Source of the DNA: DATJKD01 sp963728295
Lineage (GTDB): Bacteria > Pseudomonadota > Gammaproteobacteria > Steroidobacterales > Steroidobacteraceae
Length of the DNA: 64,000 nt
NCBI GenBank assembly: GCA_963728295.1
Contig: CAVSKB010000005.1
Coordinates: forward strand, 1-64,000
Reading direction: 5' to 3'
Part shown: positions 1-9,893 of the stretch, piece after piece
How positions within the stretch are numbered: position 1 is the stretch's first letter
Layout of the letters: each line of letters opens with the position of its first letter
Position numbers and translations under genes: made by a program
The notes under the pieces: generated by a model
What the model saw: only the letters and a program-made list of their open reading frames with translations
What the model was told of the DNA's origin: nothing
Database searches by the model: none

Positions 1-91
1 GGCACAGCACACTAGAGCCGCTGCTACCCCCGTCTGGAACAGTCGATTGCGCGCCATGAACTACTCCCTGTGCGCCTTCCGAGGTGTGCCT

Positions 92-363
92 CTAGGTCAG
101 TTTCAGGCCGGCGAAGAGAAGCCCGGCCGTCACGACCTGGATCGATCCCAGGCGGACGGTCATTGACGCGCGCAGGAGCTCCATGTCACGCGCGATGTCC
201 TTGCGCAGCTGATCGATCTCACGACGCAGCAAATCCACGTCCTGCTTCAGGAGCAACGTGTCTTGCTTGGTCGCCAAAGTCGCGCCCATGTCGCTCCATG
301 GCATCGATCACCGCCCGGGCCTTTTCCGCAGGGACGTCGATGCTGACCAGCGCATCATACCGT
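92..363 (-). CDS. small coiled-coil protein with C-terminal membrane helix, copy 1 (frameshifted)
   Basis: The C-terminal 70 residues read cleanly: a charged, heptad-like coiled coil (KQDVDLLRREIDQLRKDI) followed by RLGSIQVVTAGLLFAGLKLT, one membrane helix. This layout resembles short bacterial DUF1640/CCDC90-like proteins. The N-terminal part (RYDALVSIDVPAEKARAVID) lies in another frame. The break near 291-294 is cured by restoring a CG pair (gagcgcgacatg), giving AMERDMGATLATKQD. Two related copies lie at 30495 and 38660, both also broken in the N-terminal part. The function is unknown; a membrane-anchored oligomeric protein is inferred. The true start is uncertain. Confidence 0.55.
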
Positions 364-425
364 GACTTTCCTGCACGTTTCCGCGGAAACTCCCGAGGAC
401 CTGAACGTCGCCGGAGGACCGACGC

Positions 426-1958
426 ATGAACGGCGCCGATGCGCTCATCAGGACGCTCGCGGATTGCGGCGTCCGGACCTGCTTCGCCAATCCCGGTACG
501 AGCGAGATGCACCTCGTCGCTGCACTGGACCGCGAACCGAGGATCCGATCGATCCTGTGCCTGTTCGAGGGCGTCGCAACGGGCGCAGCGGACGGCTACG
601 CGCGCATGACCGGTGGGCCGGCGATGACGTTGCTGCATCTCGGTCCCGGCTATCTCAACGGCGCCGCCAACCTGCACAACGCCCGGCGTGCGTTTGCGCC
701 GACGATCAACATCATCGGCGATCACGCGACCTATCACCGGCACCTCGATGCGCCGCTGACCTCGGACATCGAGGCGTTGGTGCGGCCGCTCGCCGCCTGG
801 ACGGACGTCGCGACGGCACCGGCGGACGCCGGCCCGAAGGCCGCCGCGGCCTACGCTGCGAGCCTCGGTCCGCCCGGCGGCAATGCATTCCTGCTGCTGC
901 CGGCGGATGCGGCGTGGAACGAAGGCGGCGTCATCGCGACACCCTTGCCGTCGCCTGCGCCGGAACGACCAAGGAACCTCGAGACCGTCGCGCGCGCGAT
1001 CCAGGCAGCGCGCAGGCCCGCAATCCTCGTAAACGGCGATGCGCTTGTCGAGCCCGGCCTCACGCACGCCGCACGGCTGCAGGCGGCCGGCATCCTGGTG
1101 CTCAACGACACGTTCGCCACGCGCCAGCGCCGCGGCGGCGCGCATTTTGCGCCGCAGCGCCTGCCGTATTTTGGCGAGGAGGCGCTCGAGATGTTGCAGG
1201 GCGTCGACCTGCTCGTCACCGCCGGCACCAAGCACCCGGTCGCGTTCTTTGCCTATCCGGGTAAGCCGAGCGAGCTCACGCCGGAGGGCGCGACCCGACT
1301 ATCCCTCGGCGGGCCCGAAGTCTCCTCCGCCGCGGCGCTCGAGGTGCTCGCCGAGGCGCTCCGCGCGCCGGTGGCGACCAAACCCGCCGTGCGGCCGAAA
1401 CCAACCGCGCCCAGCGGGCAGCTCACGCCGGAGTCCGTCGGCATTACGCTCGCTCGCCACCTCCCCGACGATTGCATCGTCGCCGATGACAGCGTCACCG
1501 CGGGACTCGTGCTCTTCCCGGCGACCGCGAGCGCCGCCTCGCACGACTGGCTCTTTCACACCGGCGGCGCGATCGGCCAGGGGCTGCCGCTGGCGGTCGG
1601 GGCCGCCGTCGGCGCGCCGGGACGGAAAGTCATCGCGCTCTGCGGCGATGGCGCGGCGATGTACACGGTGCAGTCCCTCTGGACGATGGCGCGCGAGGCG
1701 CTCGACGTCACGGTCGTCGTCTTCGCCAACCGCCTCTATCGCATCCTGATGATCGAGCTCGCCCGCACCGGCGCCGGAAGTCCGGGCCCCGCGGCGACGT
1801 CGATGCTCTCCCTCGGCAACCCGGCGCTCGACTGGGTGAAGATGGCGGAAGCGCACGGCGTCGAGGCCGTGCGCGCCGAGCGCGCCGAGGATTTCGAGCG
1901 CGAGTTCGCGCGCCTCGTCGTGCGGCCGGGGCCGACGCTGATCGAAGCAGTCGTGTGA
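426..1958 (+). CDS. thiamine-diphosphate-dependent decarboxylase/acetolactate synthase-like enzyme
   Basis: Intact 510-residue member of the ThDP enzyme superfamily (IlvB, benzoylformate decarboxylase). The N-terminal pyrimidine-binding domain has NPGTSE at residues 22-27 and the activating glutamate at about 48 (LCLFEGVATGAADGYARM). The C-terminal domain has the pyrophosphate/metal motif GDG near 406-408, with FAN about 27 residues on. It is shorter than classical acetolactate synthases (about 560) and there is no regulatory small-subunit gene nearby. A 2-keto acid decarboxylase or a single-subunit synthase is therefore as likely as true IlvB. The ATG is chosen because the family alignment starts at MNGADALIRTLADCG. 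The substrate cannot be read from sequence. Confidence 0.85.
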   Translation: MNGADALIRTLADCGVRTCFANPGTSEMHLVAALDREPRIRSILCLFEGVATGAADGYARMTGGPAMTLLHLGPGYLNGAANLHNARRAFAPTINIIGDHATYHRHLDAPLTSDIEALVRPLAAWTDVATAPADAGPKAAAAYAASLGPPGGNAFLLLPADAAWNEGGVIATPLPSPAPERPRNLETVARAIQAARRPAILVNGDALVEPGLTHAARLQAAGILVLNDTFATRQRRGGAHFAPQRLPYFGEEALEMLQGVDLLVTAGTKHPVAFFAYPGKPSELTPEGATRLSLGGPEVSSAAALEVLAEALRAPVATKPAVRPKPTAPSGQLTPESVGITLARHLPDDCIVADDSVTAGLVLFPATASAASHDWLFHTGGAIGQGLPLAVGAAVGAPGRKVIALCGDGAAMYTVQSLWTMAREALDVTVVVFANRLYRILMIELARTGAGSPGPAATSMLSLGNPALDWVKMAEAHGVEAVRAERAEDFEREFARLVVRPGPTLIEAVV

Positions 1959-2005
1959 AGTCGAGCTCCGCCGGAGGCGGCGTCCGCCCTTGGTCCAGTG
2001 CGAAG

Positions 2006-2578
2006 CTACTTCGCCGGCTCGACGCTCAATGCGACGGCCTCGGTGAAGGTCACGACGACCGTGTCGCCGGGCTTGAGCTGCTTGATGAACTCCTTCGCCT
2101 GTGGAGTTTCGACCGTGATCATGCGCACCAGGCCGTCGGCGCCGCTGAACGTGACCTGGTTGGTCTTGGTATCCACCGAGGTGATCGTCACCGGGACGTT
2201 GGTGGTCTTCGACGCCCTGGCGGACGGTTTCTGACCGAGCTTGGCCTTGTCCGCATCGAGATCCACGGTGACCGGCTGGCCTGCGGCGTCCTTGCGGATC
2301 GTGGCGCCGATCGCCTGGCGGTAGCGCGCCACGACACGATCACCCGGCCTGATCTGCACCAGGTTCTGGACCTCTGGACCCACCTCGATGGTCACCATCT
2401 CGCCGGACTCCCCCCTGAGCGTCAGGAGTCGATTGAGGACGTCGACCTTCTCGACTGTCGCGGATACTTCGATGGTGTCCTCGATGGGGGCCATCGGCTT
2501 GGGCGGTGCCGTTTGGCACGCAACCAGCGTCATCGACGCGACCAGTGCACCGATGATCAAACGTCCTGCTGTCTTCAT
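2006..2578 (-). CDS. predicted lipoprotein of unknown function
   Basis: 190 residues with a lipoprotein signal peptide: basic MKTAGR, a hydrophobic stretch, then lipobox LVAC with the cysteine near residue 21. The mature part is beta-rich, with two similar halves (SATVEKVDVLNRLLTLRG and VTITSVDTKTNQVTFSG). Each resembles the small barrel repeats of DUF5666-like secreted proteins. It is probably anchored in a membrane facing the periplasm. It stands alone, convergent with the ThDP enzyme and divergent from the TIR gene. No function is assigned. Confidence 0.75.
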   Translation of the reverse strand: MKTAGRLIIGALVASMTLVACQTAPPKPMAPIEDTIEVSATVEKVDVLNRLLTLRGESGEMVTIEVGPEVQNLVQIRPGDRVVARYRQAIGATIRKDAAGQPVTVDLDADKAKLGQKPSARASKTTNVPVTITSVDTKTNQVTFSGADGLVRMITVETPQAKEFIKQLKPGDTVVVTFTEAVALSVEPAK

Positions 2579-2697
2579 GATGATCTCCCTTACGACCGAT
2601 GCTTCAGAAGAGCCCAGCGAGTCTACTCATATTACAGTCCGCGCGCTCCGCACGCGCCGTGCGTTCGAGCGAGGCGGTGTTGGGTTAAGCTCGACTT

Positions 2698-4468
2698 ATG
2701 GCTGATGTGTTCGTCTCGTATGCCCGCACCGACAAGGCGCTGGTGGCACCGCTCGTGGCTGCGATCGAGGGACAGGGTTTCTCCGTCTGGTGGGACCCGG
2801 AGATCGCGCCCGGCCAGGAATTCGACGAGCAGATTGCCGTCGAGCTCAGCAGCGCCCGTGCCGTCGTGGTGGTCTGGACCCCCGTCTCGGTCGCCTCGCG
2901 CTGGGTCCGCGGCGAAGCACGTGAGGCAGCCGATCGCGGCATCCTCGTCCCGGCGAGACTCGAGGCGGCGCGTCTTCCGTTCGACGTTCGGGCGATTCAC
3001 ACCATCGACCTCGACGGCTGGGGCGATGATCCCGCGAGCGGGCCGTGCCAGGAGTTGCTGCGCGCCTTGGAAGCCACCGTCACGCGCAAGCGGGACTCGA
3101 CGAAAGGTGCTCCGGTCAATGCAGCCACTGCACACCGTCCCGCCGAGGAGGCACCCCGCGCGCCTCTCGATCTGCGTGCTGCCATTCGCCAACATGAGCG
3201 GAGAGCCGGAGCAGGAGTATTTCAGCGACGGCATCAGCGAGGACATCATCACGGACCTCAGCAAGGTCTCCACGCTCGCGGTCACGGCACGCAACACGGC
3301 GTTCACGTTCAAGGGCAAGCACGTCGACATCGCGCAGGTCGCGCGGCAGCTCAAGGTCAGCCACGTGCTCGAGGGCAGCGTGCGCAAGGCCGGCCAGCGC
3401 GTACGCATTACGGCGCAGCTCATCGACGGCAAGACCGGCAGCCACCTGTGGGCCGAGCGCTACGACCGCGACCTCAACGACATCTTCTCGCTGCAGGACG
3501 AGATCTCGCAGGCGATCGTCGCCGCCATGAAGCTGAAGCTGCTGCCTGACGAGAAGAAGGCGCTCGGGCAGCGTGGCACGAGCAACCCCGAAGCCTACAA
3601 GTTCTTCCTGATGGCGCGGCAGCACTACCTGAGCGGCGTCAACGACGCACGCCTCCTCGATGCAGTCATCCGGCTCTGCCAGCGCGCGGTGCAGGTCGAT
3701 CCCGGCTACGCTCACGCCTGGGCGCTGATGGCCGCAGCACAGCGTGTCAGCACGTATTTCGGCAAGCATATCGACAACGGCCTCGAAGCCGCGGAGCGCG
3801 CGCTGGCACTCGACGCGAAACTCGCGGAGGCCCATGCGGCGCGGGCGGGTGCGCTGCTGGCAAGCGGCGACAGCGAGGGAGCGCAGCGGGCGATCGAGAT
3901 CGCGTTGCGGCTCGACGCGGACTCGTGGGACGTCAATCGCGAGGCGGCGCGCCTTCGCTATCGGCTGCGCGATTTCGATGGTGCCATCCGCTACTTCGAG
4001 AAAGCCGTGGCGTGCAGCGAGAGCGACTGGTCGTCCTGCAACATGCTGATCAGTTGCTACGCGGCCATCGGCGACAACGAGCGTGCGCTCGACGCGGCGC
4101 GGCGGACACTGGCGGTGGCGGAGAAGCTCGTACTTTCGGAGCCCGCCAACGGCGACATCATGGCAGGTGCCGTCGGTGCCCTCGCCAAGCTGGGTGCCGC
4201 AGAGCGTGCGAGGGAATGGGCCGAACGCGGGGCGTTGCTGGACCCCGACAACATGAACATGCGTTACAACGTCGCGTGCACGCTGATCACCGACCTCGGC
4301 GACCACGACGCGGCGCTCGAGATGCTCGGGCCTTACGTGGCACGAGTCGGCCCGGAAGCTCTGGACTGGATCAAGGCCGATCCGGACATGGATGCGGTTC
4401 GCGGCGACGCGCGATTCCAGGACATGATCCGGCAGGCCGACGCACGGCTCGGGATCGCAAGCGGGTAG
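2698..4468 (+). CDS. TIR domain / TolB-like / TPR repeat protein (one frameshift)
   Basis: Residues 1-140 form a TIR domain (FVSYARTDKALVAPL, WWDPEI, RWVRGEAREA). E73 sits where TIR NADases carry the catalytic glutamate. After a break near 3157-3164 the other frame continues with the TolB/FlgO-like N-terminal domain of CadC/adenylate-cyclase-associated proteins (ICVLPFANMSGEPEQEYFSD). About five TPR-like repeats follow, to the C-terminus. Restoring CG in ccgcgcgcgcctc joins the two parts as APRARLSICVLPF, so one protein of about 590 residues is expected. A phosphoketolase gene begins about 10 nt downstream. The role could be signalling or NAD-cleaving defence; activity is not demonstrable here. 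Confidence 0.8.
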
Positions 4469-4479
4469 AGGGTCGGTTG

Positions 4480-6854
4480 TTGGACGACTCGACACTTGAC
4501 GGCGACTATCTCGCGCGGCTCGATGCGTACTGGCGCGCGTGCGAATTATCTGTCTGTCGGCCAGATCTACCTGCTCGACAACCCGCTGCTCACCAGGCCG
4601 CTCACGCTCGAGCACGTCAAGCCGCGCCTGCTCGGGCATTGGGGCACTTCGCCCGGCCTCAATTTCATCTACGCGCACCTGAACCGCGTCATCGGCAAGT
4701 TCGATCTCGACATGATCTACATCGCCGGGCCGGGGCACGGCGGACCGGCACTGGTCGCGAACGCGTATCTCGAAGGCACCTACAGCGAGTATTACCCGGA
4801 GGTCGCCGAGGACGTCGATGGCCTCACGCGACTGTTCCGCCAGTTCTCGTTCCCGGGCGGCATCCCGAGCCACGTCGCGCCGGAGACACCGGGCTCGATC
4901 CACGAAGGCGGCGAGCTGGGCTATTCGCTCTCGCACGCCTACGGCGCGGCGTTCGACAACCCCGACCTCATCGTCGCCTGCGTGATCGGCGACGGCGAGG
5001 CGGAGACCGGTCCGCTCGCGACCAGCTGGCACTCGAACAAGTTCGTCAACCCCGCACGCGACGGCGCGGTGCTGCCGATCCTGCACCTCAATGGTTACAA
5101 GATCGCCGGCCCGACCGTGCTCGCGCGCATTCCGCGCACCGAGCTCACGCAGCTGATGGCGGGCTATGGCTACGAGCCACACTTCGTCGATCACACACCC
5201 GATAGCCCGGGGATACACCGCGCGATGGCCGAGACGCTCGATCGGATGATCGCGCGGATCCGTGAGCTGCAGTCGCACGCACGTGCGGGTGGTGCGAGCG
5301 AGCGGCCGCGCTGGCCGATGCTCGTGCTGACAACACCGAAGGGCTGGACCGGTCCGGACGTCGTCGACGGAGAGCCGGTCGAGGGGACCTGGCGGTCGCA
5401 CCAGGTGCCGCTCGCCAAGCTCGCCGAGAAGCCCGAGCACCTGCGTCAGCTGGAAGAGTGGATGAAGAGCTACCGCCCGCAGGAGCTCTTCACCGCCGAA
5501 GGCCGCTTGCGGCCCGAGCTCAGGACGCTGGCCCCGGCGGGCCGCCGGCGCATGAGCGACAACCCGCACGCGAACGGCGGCACGCTGCTCCGCGATCTGC
5601 GGCTGCCCGACTTTCGCGAGTACGCCCTCGCCGTCGAGCGACCCGGAGCGATCAAGGGCGAGGCGACGCGCGTCCAGGGCGCGCTGATGCGCGACGTGAT
5701 GCGGCTCAACGCGGCGACGGGCAATTTCCGCATCTTCAGCCCGGACGAGCTCACCTCGAATCGCTGGGACGCCGTGCTGGAAGTGACCTCGCGCATGTCG
5801 AGCGCGCTCATCCTCGACACCGACTCACACGTGGCGAACGACGGCCGCGTGCTCGAGATGCTGAGCGAGCACCAGTGCCAGGGCTGGCTCGAGGGCTACC
5901 TGCTCACCGGCCGTCACGGCTTCTTCAGCTGCTACGAGGCCTTTATCCACATCGTCGATTCGATGTTCAACCAGCACGCGAAGTGGCTCAAGACCTGCAA
6001 TCAGATCGCCTGGCGGCGACCGATCGCGTCGCTCAACTACCTGCTGACCTCCCACGTCTGGCGGCAGGATCACAACGGCTTCAGCCACCAGGACCCGGGC
6101 TTCATCGACCACGTGGTCAACAAGACGCCGGAGGTGATCCGCGTTTATCTGCCGCCCGACGCGAACACGCTCTTGAGCGTCACCGATCATTGCCTGCGCA
6201 GCCGCAACCTCGTCAACGTCATCGTCGCCGGCAAGCAGCCGCAGCCGCAGTGGCTCGCCATGGACGAGGCGATCAAGCACTGCAGCACCGGGGTCGGCAT
6301 CTGGACCTGGGCGAGCAACGACGCGGGACGCAGCACCCGATGTCGTCATCGCCTGCGCAGGGGACGTGCCGACCCTGGAGGCGCTCGCCGCGGTGCAGCT
6401 GCTGCGCGAATGGCTGCCCGAGCTCAGGGTGCGTTTCGTCAACGTGGTCGATCTCATGACGCTGCAGCCGCCGCGCGAGCATCCGCACGGGCTCACCGAC
6501 GCGGAGTTCGACGCGCTCTTCACCGCCGACCGCCCGATCATCTTCGCCTTCCACGGCTATCCCTGGCTCATCCACCGGCTCACCTATCGCCGCAACGGCC
6601 ACGACAACCTGCACGTGCGCGGCTACAAGGAACAGGGCACGACGACTACGCCCTTCGACATGACGGTGCTGAACGACCTCGACCGCTTCCATCTCGTAGA
6701 AGCCGTGCTCGATCGCACGCCAGGGCTGCGCGAGAAGACCTCGCACCTGAGGCAGCGCGTGCGCGACAAGCTGGTCGAGCACGCGAGTACATCACCGCGC
6801 TACGGCGAGGACCTCCCCGAGATCCGGGACTGGTCCTGGCGGGGCCGCTCTTAG
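4480..6854 (+). CDS. xfp: xylulose-5-phosphate/fructose-6-phosphate phosphoketolase (two frameshifts)
   Basis: ThDP enzyme cleaving xylulose-5-P or fructose-6-P with phosphate to acetyl phosphate plus a triose or tetrose phosphate. Family motifs are all present: ANYLSVGQIYLLDNPLL, GHWGTSPGLNFIYAHLN, GPGHGG, ThDP-binding GDGEAETG, SHQVPL, SRMSSALILDTDSHV and EGYLLTGRHGFFSCYEAF. The usual length (about 790) is reached only after repairing breaks near 4540 and 6330. Both are cured by adding GC in a CGCG context (WRACANYLSV and DAGRAAPDVVIACAGD). The start is a TTG at 4477 or 4480 after a purine-rich stretch. The fused acetate kinase at 9894-11718 would consume its product. Confidence 0.93.
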
Positions 6855-7645
6855 CTCAAGCCGCACGCCCCGGACAAGCCGGCGCGCGAGCCCGAGGCGA
6901 CACCGATCGCGAGGAGCGCCCCGCCGCCGAACATGTATGATCTCGAACGGCCAGAGATTGTGCGAGGTCGCGTCGCGGGCAGTATCGAGCACGGATGCCG
7001 AAGCGCGACGAAAGCGAGGGCGCCTGCAGGCCGAGCGCCGCGATCCGCCAGCCACCCCGCCACTTCCACGCACACCACAGGGGCGCGACGACGCCGCCCA
7101 CGCCGAGCGCGAACATGGCGAGCATGAATCCGTTCATGAACGCGACGTCGCGGCGGGACAGCGGTTCGCTCGCGCGGCGCTCAGCATCGGCACGCATGCG
7201 CGCATCCTCCACCGCTCGCAGCTCCGTCACCCATTGCGGCGGTGCCGGGTCCGGGGCGTCTGCTCCGGTCCATTGAAGCTGCACAGGCCGCGCGCGCGAG
7301 CTCCCATTCGCGGTAGGGATGGCCACCTCCGGCGCGGATCCGGATCTCGTCCACGTGTCCGGGCTCCGTCAGCGCGAACCAACCGAGCGCCTCGCCGGTG
7401 CCCTCGCGCCGGGCGGAGGCGTTCGACATCGCCTCGGTGACTTCCTCGCCGTTGCGGTAGGGGCGCGCCCAGAGCGAGATCGGCTCGTCGCTGCGATACG
7501 CGATCAGGACGTGAAACGTCCCGTTGCGGCCGAGCGTGGCATCAGTCGCAGGATGCGTGGCCTCGATCGTTGCCTGCGACTCGGCGTGCGCAACCGACAT
7601 GCACACCAACAGCAACGCCGCGACGACAGATAGCCGCCTTCTCAT
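6851..7645 (-). CDS. secreted/membrane protein of unknown function (two or more frameshifts)
   Basis: Starts MRRRLSVVAALLLVCMSVAHA, a clear Sec signal peptide. An ectodomain of about 110 residues follows. After a shift near 7280 the chain continues as VQLQWTGADAPDPAPPQWVT, with a membrane helix at NGFMLAMFALGVGGVVAPLW and then WRIAALGLQA. A further shift near 7000 leads to ATSHNLWPFEI and MFGGGALLAIGVASG, a last helix, ending at 6851. The C-terminal part resembles uncharacterised membrane proteins. The gene overlaps the end of the phosphoketolase gene tail to tail by 4 nt. Confidence 0.6.
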
Positions 7646-7660
7646 GAACGATTTACCACG

Positions 7661-9828
7661 CTACTGCGTGATACCCGACTGGTCGAGGATGAAGGCGTAT
7701 TCCTCGGCGATCTCTCGGTAGCTCTCGAAGCGGCCGGACTTGCCGCCGTGACCCGCATCCGTCGAGGTGCGGAACAGGAGCGCGTTGTCGTCGGTCTTGC
7801 GCGCGCGCAGGCGCGCGACCCACTTGGCGGGCTCGTAGTACTGGACCTGGCTGTCCCACAGGGCGGTGGTCACGAGCATCGCCGGGTAATCCTGCTTCGC
7901 GACGTTGTCATACGGGGAGTACGACAGCATGTAGTCGTAGTAGACCTTGTCCTTCGGATTGCCCCATTCGTCGAATTCATTGGTGGTCAGCGGAATGCTC
8001 TCGTCGAGCATCGTAGTCACGACGTCCACGAAGGGCACGTTGGCGACGAGCGCGCGATAGTCGCCGGGCGCCATGTTCGCGACCGCGCCGATCAGGAGCC
8101 CGCCGGCGCTCAGGCCCGAGGCGGAGACGCGCTTCGGGTCCGCATAGCCCGCCTTCACCAGGAAGCGCGTGACGTCGATGAAATCCGTGAACGTATTGTT
8201 CTTGTGGAGCAGCCGGCCGTCCTCGTACCAGTGCCGGCCCATCTCCTGGCCGCCGCGGACGTGCGCGATCGCGTACACGAAGCCGCGGTCCAGGAGCGAC
8301 AAGTAGGGCGAGTAGAATTCCGGATCGGTCGATTCACCATAGGAACCATAGGCGTACTGCAGCAGCGGCGCGCTGCCGTCCAGCTTCGTGTCCTTGGCGT
8401 ACACGACGGACACGGGCACACGGGCCCCGTCGCGGGCCGGCGCCCAGAGCAGCTCGGTACGGTAGTTCGCCGGATCAAAGCCGCCCAGCACCGCCTCGCG
8501 CTTCATCAGCTGTGCGTGTGCCCGTGCCGACGTCGTAGTCATAGGTCGAGTACGGGGTCGCGAGCGAGGTGTATTCGTACCGGACGACGCGCGTGTCGAT
8601 CTCGGGGTTCTCGCCCAGGTAGGTCGCGTAGGCCGACTCATCGGACTCGATGTAGAAGTCCTTCTTGCCGTCCCAGGGCCGGATGCGGATCTTGCGCAGC
8701 GCGCCGGAGCGTTCTGCGATGGCGAGGAAGTCGCGAAACACGTCGAAGCCGTGGATGAAGGCATCCTCGCGATGCGCCACCAGCTCGCGCCAGCGAGCGC
8801 GATCGCCCTCCTCTCCGACCTTTGTTTCGAGCAGGCGGAAGTTGGGCGCCTGCCAGTTGCTGCGGATGATCCAGCGACCGTCCAGGTGCTCGACCGAGTA
8901 CTCGTGGCCGCGCTCGCGCGGCAGGAAGACGCGGAACGCGAGCGCCGGGTCCGCCGCGTCGGCGTAGCGGACTTCGGTGGCCTCGGTGCTCTCGGCCACG
9001 ATCAGGAGGAAGCGGCCGTCCTTGGTGGTCGTGACGCTGGTGTAGAAACTGTAGATCGTCCTGCTCGTAGACGAGCGGGTCGCGCGCCGGGTCGGTGCCG
9101 AGCACGTGCCGCCGGACCCGGTAACCGAGCAGGGTCACGGGATTCTTCTCGACATAGAGAACGCTCGTGCTGTCGGCGTTCCAGGCGAGATAGGGTTCGA
9201 CGTTCGGGATCGCGTCCGGCAGCGTCGTCCCCGTGCCGAGGTCCTTGAAGCGCAGCGTGTACTGTCGCCGCCCGACGGTGTCGTCGACGTAAGCGAGCAG
9301 CCGGTCGTCGGGCGCGATGGCGTGCTCGCCGACTGCGTAGTACCCGTGGCCGCGGCCGAGCTCGTTGGCGTTCAGCATCACCTGCTCGGGCGCCTCGAGC
9401 GTGCCGGCCTTGCGCGCGTAGATCGGGTGCTCCTGGCCGGTCTCGTAGCGCGTGTAGTACCAGTAGCCGCGCTTGCGGTACGGGACGGTCGCATCGTCCT
9501 GCTGGATGCGGGCGACGGTCTCCTCGTACACGCGGTCCGCCAGCGCGCGGGTGTGCGCCGTCATGGCCGCCGTGTACGCATTCTCGGCCTCGAGGTAGCC
9601 GAGCACGTCCTTGTCGGTGCGGGTGTCGTCCCGCAACCAGTAGTACTCGTCGACGCGGGCGCCGTTCGGAGACAGCACCGAGAACGGTCGAGCCTCGGCG
9701 ACCGGTGGCGTCGGCGCGGCCGGCGTCTGGCCGGGAGCGTCGCTCGCCTGCGGCGCGACGCCCGCACAGCCGAGCAGCCAGGTCATCGGCAGTATCAAGA
9801 GGCCCACGAACACGGCTCGGCTATTCAT
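7661..9828 (-). CDS. S9A prolyl oligopeptidase/oligopeptidase B lipoprotein (two frameshifts)
   Basis: Serine peptidase of the prolyl oligopeptidase family. The N-terminus (MNSRAVFVGLLILPMTWLLGC) ends in a lipobox, so the enzyme is probably anchored in the periplasm or outer membrane, unlike cytoplasmic PtrB. The beta-propeller part carries DEYYWLRDDTRTDKDVLGYL. The alpha/beta-hydrolase part has GLSAGGLLIGAVANM (nucleophile Ser), DSQVQYYEPAKW (Asp) and DAGHGGKSGR (His). Frames break near 8514, cured by adding CG (GTRAQLMKREAVL), and near 9055. Family length (about 720) fits the joined product. It degrades short peptides, cutting after basic or proline residues depending on subfamily. Confidence 0.9.
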
Positions 9829-9893
9829 CGATCGGCACTCTCGCCAGCGGGGAAATACAGAATGTCATCATTACACGATGCATTGCGCCGCAG

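Noticed and set aside
3116..5569. A very long minus-strand open frame (over 800 codons) opposite the TIR/TPR and phosphoketolase genes.
   Set aside because: It is antisense to clear conserved domains, has arginine/valine-rich composition typical of GC-rich shadow frames, and matches no motif.
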